Origin: Datnioides undecimradiatus
Taxonomy: Eukaryota > Chordata > Actinopteri > Lobotiformes > Datnioididae
DNA length: 64,000 nucleotides
Assembly: GCA_008933995.1 (NCBI GenBank)
Contig: WARS01000110.1
Span: 434,001 to 498,000, forward strand
Direction: 5' to 3'
The position numbers and the translations under genes are program-made. Position 1 is the first letter of the stretch; each line of letters opens with the position of its first letter. A model generated the notes under the pieces. That model made no database searches. It worked only from the letters and a program-made list of their open reading frames with translations, and was not told where the DNA came from. This document shows positions 1 to 12,100 of the stretch, one piece after another.

Positions 1-1426
1 TTTCTCTTTATTTATCCAGCTGGGAAAGAAGCGTTGATTGATTGTTGCGTTACCACGACGAAGGCGATAAGATGCTAAGGCAGATTTACAAAGTGCAAAA
101 ACCTTCATCAGTATGTTTTAAAGTGGGTGCCACAGGCTACGCCACTCGAACTCTTCAAGTGGTGTCTAAGGTGACGAGAGAATGACCGATCACATGACTA
201 CATGCTCCTCAGGCAGCAAAGGCAGAGGTCTGGGATAAAGGTGACATCAACTTAATGTCATAGGTGAACAGCACTTCTGACGATCACGAGCTTTGCCTAC
301 ATGGAACGGAGACATTGTCAGCGTTGTCCCTGACAACAAGCAAACGAGTTTAAGTGAAGAATTACGCTTTTGTGTAATTTTCCAACATGTTAAGCCTTCT
401 GGTTAATCAGCCAACCATCAAAGATAACTGATCGTGGGTCTAGCGGTTCACTGGTTCACCGTTTTACAGTAACCAAGAAAAATACACCTCTCAAGTTACT
501 GAATGAACCTGAGCCAACACCATCCCTGCATCCTTCATATACCTGTTTTTGTGGAGCCCAGTTCCTATATGATTTAGACATTAACTGCACAGATAATTCT
601 CCACGGGACTTGTTAAAAGAACTGTGACGCATCTGTGAAGCCAGTAAAACATCTCATGGCCAACTCTTCGCCACACTGCACTCTTACTATGTATTTTTTC
701 CTACACCTGGACACATGGAAGTTAAAAAAAAAATCACTACCAGAGACATGTGATCCCTCAGGAAGGCTCAGATTTAGGAAGTATAGCTCACATTATGTTG
801 GAATCACATGTGAGATGCTGAAAAATGGGTCAACAGAGAATAAAAACACTGACGCTAAATCCCAATAGAGCGTTTTGAGATTTAAGTTTGAGGGGAAAGC
901 AAATCCTGTTTTTCCAGATTAGAGCAACAGGTGGGGGTTTTCTACCCAGAAACTGCGATAGGGGATGAAGGCAGAGTGCGAAGGCCATCTGAAGTGAGTT
1001 TAGTCAAAGCCGGAAAGTTTAGCGAGCAGGAAGAAGCTGGATGTGGAGATTGGCGGAGGCTTTGCCACATGTTTAGATCCGAACATCACGTCAGACACGT
1101 TCTGAGATTAAACACAAACCAGGTGCTCTGGTGTAATCAAAGCTGCTTTGAATGGAGTTTGTGTTGAAGTGTGCACGTATAAAGGACACTATGTTAAAGA
1201 GGCCCATGTGTCAATACATCAGCACGTAAACCAAAGACAGGCCTGAGGGATCTCGGGGACAGAGCAGATTCACTCTCACCAGAAACATTCACTTACACCC
1301 TCATCGCAGGATATTAGTAGAACAGGAGCAGCCTCGCGGTTGCATTGTTTTTCAGCAAAGGATGGATGGAAAAGTATAGCTCAGTTTGCAGGTGTCCTGG
1401 GTGGAAGGGGGAGCGGGGGGTTGTCC
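1..1426 (-). other. snx19 3' UTR and flank
   Basis: No conserved coding sequence is visible; the short open frames here lack recognisable domains. The stretch is downstream of the snx19 stop. The only AATAAA hexamer I find on the minus strand lies at about 12-7, so either the 3' UTR is about 1.4 kb or the poly(A) site lies outside the window or uses a variant signal. The first 30 bases resemble the TTTATT-rich tail seen in common teleost interspersed repeats. Confidence 0.4.
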
Positions 1427-3153
1427 TCATGCCAGCAGCTTCTCTGGGTTCCTGGACAGGGTCTGCAACAGGCTCCTCTGGAAGTCCTCCTCAGGCATTT
1501 CAGGAACCAGAAACTCAAGCAGAAGATCAAAGATGCAGTAGACCAGGTGTCTAAGGAGCACAGGACCACAGGTCAGCACCTTTCCTTAAGTCACTTAATG
1601 TGACTAAATCAAAGTGAGAACATTTCTGGAAGTGGTTGACCTAAAAATGTGGTAATATGAAATGTGTTTTTTCCAAACCACCACAGTGGTCTGAGATCAG
1701 ATAGCAAGAACATTGGGGAGATAAAATGGGAAAGATGAAAACTAAAGAAGCAGAGCAGGGCAGTTAGGGAAACAGGGACAAGCTCGGAGTCCAGACTCTG
1801 CTTCAGGCTGGTATAAACGTATCCAGAGTGAAACAGTGCCTGCATCACCTCAATATTCTTGAGATGTCCCATCGAATAACGTAATGTTTGACCGAGTCAA
1901 CTAATACTTCATATATCTGTCTATTCAGGAGGCAGAGCTGAGGCAGAACTGTTCACCCACTGACATAAATAAGGAGTTTTCAATATTTTCTTTACTCAGT
2001 GCATCGTGATGTTTGTCTGGAATCCGTGCAAGAAGCAGGCAGGTTCCAGCCATTGTTTGTTTCTACATCTGTAAACCTGTTTAGACATGTCCAGCTGTTG
2101 TATAATGAACTGTCTGCTGTTTGGTGAAGGAATTAGTCCACACTGTGGGATTCCAGGTGAGTTTCTCTACGTGTCTTGTGTGCGAATGAGCACAGGCAAC
2201 TAGCAGACCCTTTGATTAGATACACCTGTTTGATAGCGCGGCACCAGCATTTCCAAACGGCACGCCATGTGGCTGCATCCAAGCACACAAAGTATGCGTG
2301 CAGACTGAAGATCATCAGTTTTAACTTCATTGAGCATGACCTGTATGCTCCGTGTAGACTGAAGTATCACTATCATGTTTAAGTATTGTGCACAACAGTG
2401 TATTGCATTATAAGCAAAAATGCATGCAGCCAATGGCAGTGCTGCAGTTGGCTGCATGCAACACAGCAGTTACAATCACACTGTAATATATTGCTGTATA
2501 TTTTCAGTTTGTCAAACTGCACCAACTTCCGTTCTGTCCACTCGCCTGTTGATGTAGGGGTCTTGAAAAGAGTCCAGTGCAGTCTGCCAGCTGAGTTTGT
2601 ACTTGTCTGAGCCCAACACGTCTGAGACCAAATCTACAAGACATAAAGCCACGGAGGAATTAACAGAACAGTGTATAAAGAGCTGCTGTGTGTGTGTGTG
2701 TGTGTTGTGGCACTCGTTTAGCACTGATCAAATGACGGCATTAAAGCACATATTACAATAGAGCCTAACTGACAAGACAGGATGGTACAGATTTTAAATG
2801 ATATATGTATAGGCGGTATTAATCCAAAAATCAAATGATTATTCCTTATATTTGATTACTAAAGAATCTATCTGTGATAATTTAACATGTTCAAATGACA
2901 TTAGGTGTGTGATGCATTGCTTGGGCTCTAATTTACACATTGTGTGCTCAACATGTGTGTACGCATACCTGGTAGGAGTCTCATCAGACAGTCCAAGGCC
3001 TGTTGTTTGGTGCTGTCCTTCTGCTGCTGACTGCGTTCAAGTCGAGGGGCCGTGGGCAGAGTCCCTCCTGGCCACACGGCCTCCTGGATGACCTGCAGGT
3101 ACACCACCCAGTACCTGGTGCACGTCAGGTTGGCTACGCTCACGTCCAGCCAT
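1427..3153 (-). CDS. snx19: snx19 distal 3' block: exons 11-13 (nexin-C half and stop)
   Basis: These three exons encode the C-terminal part of the nexin-C domain and lie 21.9 kb downstream of exon 10, so they are easily missed or called a separate gene. Exon 11 (3153-2969) contains the IQEAVWPGG motif and continues the frame from exon 10, whose last bases complete the codon for Arg in NRWL. Exon 12 (2633-2546) encodes DLVSDVLG through DPYIN. Exon 13 (1550-1427) encodes HLVYCIFDLLLEFLVPE and ends in TGA at 1429-1427. The intron between exons 12 and 13 only keeps frame if the donor is GC (2545-2544, GCGAGT), joining AG and A into the Arg codon of NRHL, as in the mammalian protein. Confidence 0.94.
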
Positions 3154-6100
3154 CTGAAATATGCAACACGCGCAACAGTGGTTTCAAGTTTATCCCTGCA
3201 TCTCAGGTCTCTTGATATTTCCTCATTCCTTGATCCTCGCTTGAACCAGAAGAGTGCCATATTGAAGGACATCTCAGGTCTCTTATTTCTGCACTGAGGA
3301 GCGAGGAGGGATTTCTGAGGAGCTATAAGCGAGGAAACAAACACTTCATGCATCCTTCATGGAGGTCTTTTACTGGCTGACAAGCGCCCTTACTGACCTG
3401 ATTGGACTCTGCAGCTGATCGGACTGATCTGATAATCTCAACATAGCTCCAGGGTTTTATGAATCACCAGCTGGTTAAAACCTGTGATGATTGTAGGTCC
3501 AAACAAATGGACCAAAAATCAAAGATTTCAATTTTCACAATCTGTTTTATTTGTTATTTCCTTAGTTAACCTTTATTATGGGCACAACCAAAGTCAGAGG
3601 AAATGAACTGGAACAATCCCCTCTTGAGTCCTGGTCACACAAAATGGCACAATTTTGACGGAAATTCAATTTATTTTAACAGAGTCATTATTTTGTGATG
3701 AACTGATTTGCACTAGCATAGCCGGGCCAACTTGTATGTCTATGGTTTACTTGCCAGCTAAAGTTGTTTACCCATTAGCCCTACATCACCAAGTGTCCAT
3801 CAACATCAATTCATGTGAACGAGCACAGGGCGTTTTGCAGTGTGGCCACAGCGTCACATAAAAGTGCATCTCATGTCAAGGTACAATGACCTTGGCAACA
3901 GTTGGTTAACCTCCTGACTTTAAGTCAGTAAGTTTAATGTGTGGTGACCTTTTCATCATGCCTGACCTGACCAGTACTGAATGACCCTGGCCCCAGACCA
4001 GTCAATCCCTTTAAATGTAACCCGCGCCTCATTGCATTCCCACACGGATTTAAAACCCAAAGTGCAGCAGCCTGGCACAGTCTCATAGTGGAACTGATCT
4101 CAAACTCAGCTCACTTCCCTCAGGTCTTCCACTTAAGTGCTGGATTTAAGGTCTTGTGATGAGTAAGTATTTAAAAGGTTGTCTGTAGCTGGAAGACGCT
4201 GACCCTTCCGTTGTGACCTGACCTTTTTCACGCCAAGATTTACCATCTGAGGGGTGGAAACACAGCCAGACGCCATCCAGACTGGATGAGGAGGTTATTT
4301 GAGGCGCAGAGTTAAAGCTAAAAACAACATCTCAATGTAGCTCAAGTATTCAGGCATTGTACGGGTCAGGCCCATAAAGCTGGCGGAGATACTGGTAAGT
4401 TAGTTAGTTAGTAGACTAAATGAAAACAAATTAACTATATTTATATAAAATTGTTGAGTTCAAGACCATTTAAGGCCTTGAATAAGATCATTTCAGATAC
4501 TGTAAGAGTTTTCCAGGACTTGCAGACACCCAAAAAATATTTTAACACCATGCAGATGCTGTTATGCAACATTGTTCAAAACCTCAGAGTTCTGTTAAAA
4601 AGAACCAGGGACCTCCCTCTGGGCCTAATGTTCTGCTTCTTTTGCTCACTTCATGTGGCCCCTAATGAAGTTATTTCATTAGCTGGTGCTGGCCAGCTAC
4701 CAAACGGCTGAGCAGCACCCTGAGAAGCTGTGGATGGGTGAGTTTTGCCAGCCACAATTTTTGGTTGCCACTATTTTACATGCTCTTATCCCTTGGTATT
4801 TCATAACAGCACAAGAAAAGTCAAACCCTTAATGCTGTTGGTATTTTCAATTCAATTTCAAGTTATACAACTGCAAAGGAAAAACGTGCATAGGAGACAC
4901 TCGGAACTTATTTTTTCTAAAAGGCCAACCCATTGGCTGGTGCGTATGATCCCAAACTTTCCAAACACACCAAACTGACAGGCTGAATTTTAGGATGTGA
5001 ATAAAATTGTGCTCATGAGATTTAAATGAGAGCTTAAACAGTTAGTAAGGAATAATTACTCATTCCATCGTCACAGAATTATTCAGAAACCAATTTTGCA
5101 ACATATTGCAACAAATTGCAATTTGATGCATTTAGCGACAAATTGTTCAGGGGCATCTCAAGAAAAACAGCATCTCAGTTTTGCTGGGTTTCTGCTTTTC
5201 ATTGTCTTTTCTGTAGTGACAGGGACACAAGCACTAGACTGTCGCCTTTGCTACAACAGGACTTCTTCTTGCTATGAGTTGTGACGGTCTGGTCACTTAC
5301 AGTCACCACAAGAGGACCAATGAAACAGAGAAGCTAAGATGCCATGATTGTGCTTCCCTCAACACAACAGGTGCTAAACTCACTGAACAAAGACTCTGGT
5401 GGGAATCAGGGCTAACGTTAGCAAGCCGGACCCCAAAAAATCCTGTTTTTCCCAAATGCAGAAGCAGAAGCAACATTCTAGTTTATATTTGCACAAAAAG
5501 GGAAATTTACATTTCAGGTAAACTATTAAAGGACAACAACTGGCCTGAAAAGATCATTAAAAAGGCTACAGAGGATAACAAATTAGGTTGATCTGAAAAT
5601 AAGTTCCACGCACACAAACACAGATAATACTGTGATCTGTGCAAGTGTATTGTACAGTGTCCTCACCACTGAGGGCCAGCCTCATCCCCAGTAACAGGAG
5701 TGTATTTTGGTCCAGGCTGGGTAAGACTCAGCAGGTGGACAATGAAGTTTGTCTCTCCGCTAGCTCATTCCAGTCAGGGACAAGCTCACTAAATCACAGC
5801 GAGTTGCGACTGGCCACTGTAAACAGGAACATATGGACACTGAGACCTACATAGCTTAAGTACCACGGCATCATTAGGACTAATTTACAGTGTGTCAGTG
5901 ATTCATTTTACTGCTACGACTGTAAATCTTTAGAATTATTAAACCTCTTGATGGGTACAGGAGAATATTGTCAATCTGTCTTTACAGGGTTAGCCATGTT
6001 TCAGTAACACATTAAGATCTAACTGCATTGTATCCTGGAACACACACATGAAGGCATCATGCTTTCAAAGTCATGTTCCTTTCATGGTTTTCTATGCATA

Positions 6101-9100
6101 CCAGTTGTCTTGTTGCTATTCATGGAGAAATAAAGATGGAGGGCTGTCTCCAAAATCAATGCAGCCAGTCTACCTACCTACAGACATAGATCGCAACTTA
6201 ATGTTATATTTACAGTCAAAAGAGGAGCTGCATGTTGAAACAGGTTAAAGCTAAGTTGCAGGACTATTACATTTAAATGAACGTTTGTACACGCTACGTA
6301 TACCCAAAACCACAAGATAAAACGCTTTGTATTTCACACTGTACAGAGTTTTTATAGTATTAAGCTTTTATGACTGGTGTCTGGTGTGTCATGTCGCACT
6401 GATAGTGGAACAATTTTACGTCAACTGGCAACAACCGGTTGGCCAGAGCTGAGGAAGGAAGCAGCTGCAGCGATGGAATAGAAACTTGACAGAACCTATG
6501 GTGCAGAAAGTGTTCTCGAAAATGTGTAACTAAGTATTATACGCTGTATTTTTCCATTATATAGTCATTTTCAGTAATATAATGAAAAAGTACAACAGGC
6601 AGTTGACATTAATTAATAATGATGCCTCGAGAAAAATTAAGCATGTTTACATTTTCGAATTTCTGTGCACTGAAATTCTCTTTTCTGACAGAGAGATAAG
6701 AGCGGTATGTAAACGGAGTCTCAAACAGGGCTGAGTCACTCATTGATGGTTTGACTGTAAATTCCGCGGGTGGTTAGCGACACAGAGCGAAGAAACACTT
6801 CACTTGGCTGCATGAAAATCCCGTCTAACGCAAACATCAGTAATGATACAAAAGCAAAATTATGTGTAGCTGTGATGATTAATGGTCTACAGCTGTGCAC
6901 ACAGTGAGTAAACAAGCTGAAATGTGCAGTTTGACCTGTTTGAAGTGACACCTCTCTGAAAATACAGAATCTCAGGCTGCAGTGGAGCATGAATGCATAG
7001 AAACAGACAGTAGGAGATTTGTTTAATTTCAGCAGTACGGTATTTTGTGACTCTCTCCTAGCGGAGTCAGTGGTCACATTCTGATTTCTACTGACACTGC
7101 AAAAACATAAACAAAATATCCCAGCTGGAAAATGACCTTGTCTAATTGACAAATAGAGTGGAAAAAGTGACAGAGGCTGAGGAGTGAGGCTGGGCGGCTG
7201 TGTGTGCAAGGAGAGGGGGAGCCAACGTTCATTTGGACAAGTGAGTGAGACAATTAATGAGCTGCCTGTCAGCTGGCAGAAGAGGATGAAGGTTGATGAG
7301 CGGCTGCAGCCCTGATGCGATTCATTTAAAATAAACATTGCCGTTTAATGAATGTGCGTTGGCTCAGGTTATGCTCGCGTGTCTCATTTGTCCAACAGAA
7401 AGATAACAGAGCGGCCGCCTCTGAGGCTGCCTAACATCTGATGAAGCTGAAATGCTGCTACTTCACATTAATTTGACATGGAGCTGCAGGCACGTCACTC
7501 ACACCCATGCCCCCCGCGTGACAGTTTATAAGGCTGTCTTTATTACAGTGACATAGTTACTATTTCATATGAAAAAACAAAACTTGTATCTAGGTTATGG
7601 TGTTAGTTTTACAAGGCTTTGCACGAAACATTATGATGGTGGTGTGATTTGGTGCGTGTGATTTGAGGAAGTTAACTCGTGTTAAATCTAATTTGTGAGC
7701 AATGTTTTTTGTCTATTTTTCTTTTTTTCCACGTCGTTCCAAACCACCTTTAAGAGACGCATGTGTAGCACTTTAGGAAATCACAGTACAATTCATGTGC
7801 TATTCAGAGCTTATAAAGCTTTGCAAGAGAATACAAGACGTAAATATACAAAAATCTGAGATAAACTAATTTCTCCTTTAGACCAGTGGTCAGGTGGAGA
7901 CGGTGTGGTCAGCCACTGTCTCGAGGACCATTTCTCCATTGTATCTAGGTTGGATAATTGTTTGGTGCTGCTGCACAGTATAGCTAATATTTCCAGCAAA
8001 ATCAAGCCTAAAAATTCAACACATTCATTCCTAAGTAACTTTAGCAGCGGTGCGTGTTTTGATCGGTGCTGGTGTAAGGTAGTTTACAGTAAGAACACTC
8101 TTCTGATTTACTTCACCAGTATTTTTTAAAATCCTGAACAAAACCCCGCCATCACCTCTTGGATCTTGCTCTGTAACGTCCGTACGGCTTTGGCCAACAA
8201 CTCATTTTACACCGATTCATTCACGTCAAAGCCTTTGTCACGCCAAGCAAATAAAAATGAAAGCCAAATAAATTACTAATAATCAACACCATAGAAATAG
8301 CTGCTGGCCTGTCCTGTCCAGCGGCTATTAACAACTAAGGACGATCGTTTTCTATGTGGTTAAATGTGGAGACCATGAAAGTGTTTTAGGCACCGTCAAC
8401 AAATAAAAATACTTCAGCAGTGTTTTCCCATAATATACGTGTCTCAGTTCGGCTTCACACTTCGGTTTAAATCAACGTGCTGACGCTCCCTGGTGTGGAC
8501 TTTGGTTTAATTGAAGGGACGCAGTAGACGGACTGTACAAAATGTTCCAGACGAAAGCCTTCAGTTACGACCAGAGTAACATTAAGAAATACAAAACATT
8601 AAATCCTCTGCAAGAACACCGACTTGTCGAGCAGGAAATATTCATTATAATTACAATCATGGCTGCACCGTAAGTGGAAATTAAAACCATGCAAACATAC
8701 AGTTAGCATAATCCATTTTTTTATCATATAATGTCCTGCAAACCAAATACAATGGTAGAAGGACAACGCCAATCTGGAAAACGTGAGAAATGTGCTTCAT
8801 ATCAGTGCAGCCTACAGTTTATTTGTTGCCAGCATTCTTCTACCTTATTTGAGAGCTGTTATTATGAATATGTATTATCATCACGTCAAATTGATTAAAC
8901 AAACCACAAAACACTGTAAACAAGCCAGTAAGAAGTTGTTGCCCCAATGACAAATCAGTCTAAAAGCTTACTTCCTCACTCAGTGCTGAGGGAGAGTGGC
9001 ACACCTTTCCAACATTAACTACAAAGAGACAAGAGTCTGTTGAGCTTACCAGTGCATTAGGAATAATTAACATCATCGTCAACTTCTGAACTCAACACTG

Positions 9101-12100
9101 TTTAAATGCACTGCCCCTCCCTCTTGAAGACTAGTGATTTGTTTTGAGGTTCAGCCCACATCTGTCCTGTCATGTCTATATGAAACCGTTACAGACATTT
9201 GGCAATAACCTGTGTGTGACTGACAAAAGCACATTTCTTCAACAGATAAATGAAAACAGCAATTCTGCGTCTGAAAAGGGCTAAAACGTGCATAAAGTAA
9301 ATGTCCGTGGCTGCTGTGTGAGACTATGCTCAAGGCAACTATTTGCAGAGCTAGACTGGTACAAACATCACGGTTTGCTACACATGCAGCTGGACAATAG
9401 AGAGGAAGCGCCATGTCGCCCGTTTAACCTCACAGGGACAAACAGCATCAGTTTTCAATGGGCAGCGTGTCACTCGCTCAGACATGTTTCCCCTCAAACT
9501 ACGCACAGTGCAGGTCCAGAGGGAAACGTTTCAGGATTTAAAAGATAGACTCGTGTACTCAGACCACAGTTATAAAGACAGGATGTGGAGTCAAACACAG
9601 CATATAAACACATTTTTAATGCCTGCGGTCCAAGCGAGTGCATCGTCCCTCGCATAGACCAGTCTGTCTGTTATCTTAAATTACCTCCATGTGTTTTAGC
9701 TGCAGGCAGCGTCTCCGGAGTACAGTACACTCCTACGAATAAAGAACTCAGGGCTTATTTTCCGAGTTAAACACGTGGAAACATGAGACAATAAACAGGA
9801 TGAGCACATACAGCCCCCTCCGCACTGAATCTGCAATCACCGCTGCTACTATGCAAAGATTCTGATCATATTAATGCTGATGCTGCATGACAAACTTGAC
9901 TCTGCATGCCAGCGGTCTGAAGATGTGCTGTAACTGCATCAGATGGGTTGTGAAAACACTGAAGTCCCTGGAAAAAGTTTACTTTCCTGAAATCTTATAC
10001 GCCTTAATTTGATTTACACCACTTGATTTCCAATTTATTTTTTCAGAGTTTCCAGAGTTGCGTAATAGATCTTTGGGTGGCATGCCTTCAGGTAACACAT
10101 GCGAGAGAGTTTTCCTTCGGTATCTGATACGATCTGCCCACTATAGGTAACGATGCAGTCTTTTTACACATCAAACCTAATAAACCAACTTTAAAATTCA
10201 AATACTTAGCAAATAGCAAATGAAGAGGAGCTTGACAGTTCATTCTTGACCTTGGAGACAGAAGTTGCTTAAAAAGAGATAGCAAGTGAGGTTTCTGTTA
10301 ACAGTTTCCAAGGTGAAGAATGAACTGTCAGGTTTAACTATACATACCAAACCCTCAACAAGGATCAACATGGATGAAAAGTCCCAAATTAGAGGTCCAT
10401 AGCAAGTAAACAAGTGCACTTTACTTAACATTGCTTTGTCAGTTGGTTCTTATTGCAACTGAAGATCTTCAGTTTCTAATTTTCTCTCAAACAGTAAAAA
10501 CTTGGTTATGCAAACTTTAAAACCAATAAGCAGGTTTTAGTTTAGTAGAGCTGTAACTCATGTCAAGTCAAACATCTGGCCTCCCCACTAGGGAATACAA
10601 GACAACTTGTAACTGCTTTACAAGTTATCTTCCAGTAACACATACAAAAACAAAAGAAAAACATAAATTCATCATTATTTTATCTTCCATGTAATTCAAA
10701 GTAGTGTGTTTATAGGCAGAAGCTTTAATAAGATGTGCAGCAAATAGGAGGCGAAAGAAAATAAACACTGAAAACCTAAACTGTATCCCTGTTAAGGGTT
10801 TCTCCATTCATCTCCCACATTTTCTCCAAGTAACTCAAATTGTTTATCTTTGTGCAGTATTCATAATTAGTCTATCTTTGTGCAGTATTCATAATTAGTA
10901 CTACAGTAAACTGGGCACATAAAGATCTTTTCTTCTTATAGAGCATGTACACAGAGGGCAAAGCGTGAGAAGCACCATGTTAGCAGGACAGCAGCAGCAG
11001 CCTATGTCCGCGGTGTCTAGGACGCCTTCAGGCAGAGTTTTGTTTGTTGGTAAGCCATGTTTTAAAGGGATCAGAGTCTAATTAACAACAAAAAAGAAAA
11101 AACTGACATAAAACATAAAAAAAGCAATCTCATAATGTTTGTATGTGTGTATAGTAAGGGTGAAATGCTGGCTGTTAGCTCACCTGAGTACACAGAAGGA
11201 TTTATCATTATTATCTGTTCCATTCGACGCGTGTGATGGTGGACTGAAAACACAGCTGAAATGCTTTCTGTTTAGACGTGCAGTTGGATAAATTATACAC
11301 AACGGACTTCGTGCCATATTCAGATTTTATCATCCTAAATGTACACAGCTTTGGTTTAGTCCACGATTTGTTAATCATGATCCAGGCACACACTGGCACA
11401 TGAATTAGAATATGTCTTGCGTTAAATCATGCAGTACGTTTTGAGGCATCACCAGAATTATTAATTATCAGGGGTGAAAAGGCAGGCTGACTTTCATTGG
11501 GCAGGATGCAACCACCAGGTAGCAGCTTTCTGCTGCAGCACAGAAAGCCTCCTTCACTGTGACCTCAGTCTGGGGTGAGCACTGAACTGTGACGGCTGCG
11601 AATTTGTACTGTTTACTCCGGTTCCCATTAAGAGTTCCATTGTCAGTAAATGCTCTTACATCACAGAGAAAAACAGCGGGAGAACATGGACATCACGAAA
11701 ACAGTTAACATTCCCACAGATGAGATCATTTATCAAGAGCCTGTGAGCAATAAGGAGGAATCACCAGCCATGATGTGGACACGGCGGCGAGGGCAGACGG
11801 GAGTCACGTGGAGACGAGCCGCGTACAACACGGTGACCGGAGAATTCCAGGGTAAAAGGACACCACTGAGTTTCTTCAAATGAACACATGACGACAAGCC
11901 TTGAGATAAGAGGCTGTGCAGGTTGTGAATGAGTGCATGGCTGAAAATGACACATGGAACATGGAAATGCTACTTCTGTCCCATGAAACTTGAAATCTTT
12001 ATTTTCTACCGGGGTCTTCATGGCACCTTGTGGTGTGTTTGACCATTAGAAGTCTGTTTTTTTGTAAGTGGGTCTCCATATTGTTTGCTGTTCCCTCCCT

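Noticed and set aside
2540-2541. A canonical GT donor for snx19 exon 12 four bases downstream of the GC donor.
   Set aside because: It would leave exon 12 in phase 0 and shift exon 13 out of the conserved HLVYC...LLLEFL frame.
5868-6005. A second Ly6-like start reading SDSFYCYDCKSLELLNLL with a TTTACAG acceptor.
   Set aside because: The phase-1 frame typical of the family hits a stop, and the cysteine spacing after CxxC does not fit. Probably chance.
6736-7338. 200-codon minus-strand open frame.
   Set aside because: Low-complexity F/S/L/C-rich translation with no domain. It is better explained as noncoding, possibly regulatory, sequence within an intron.
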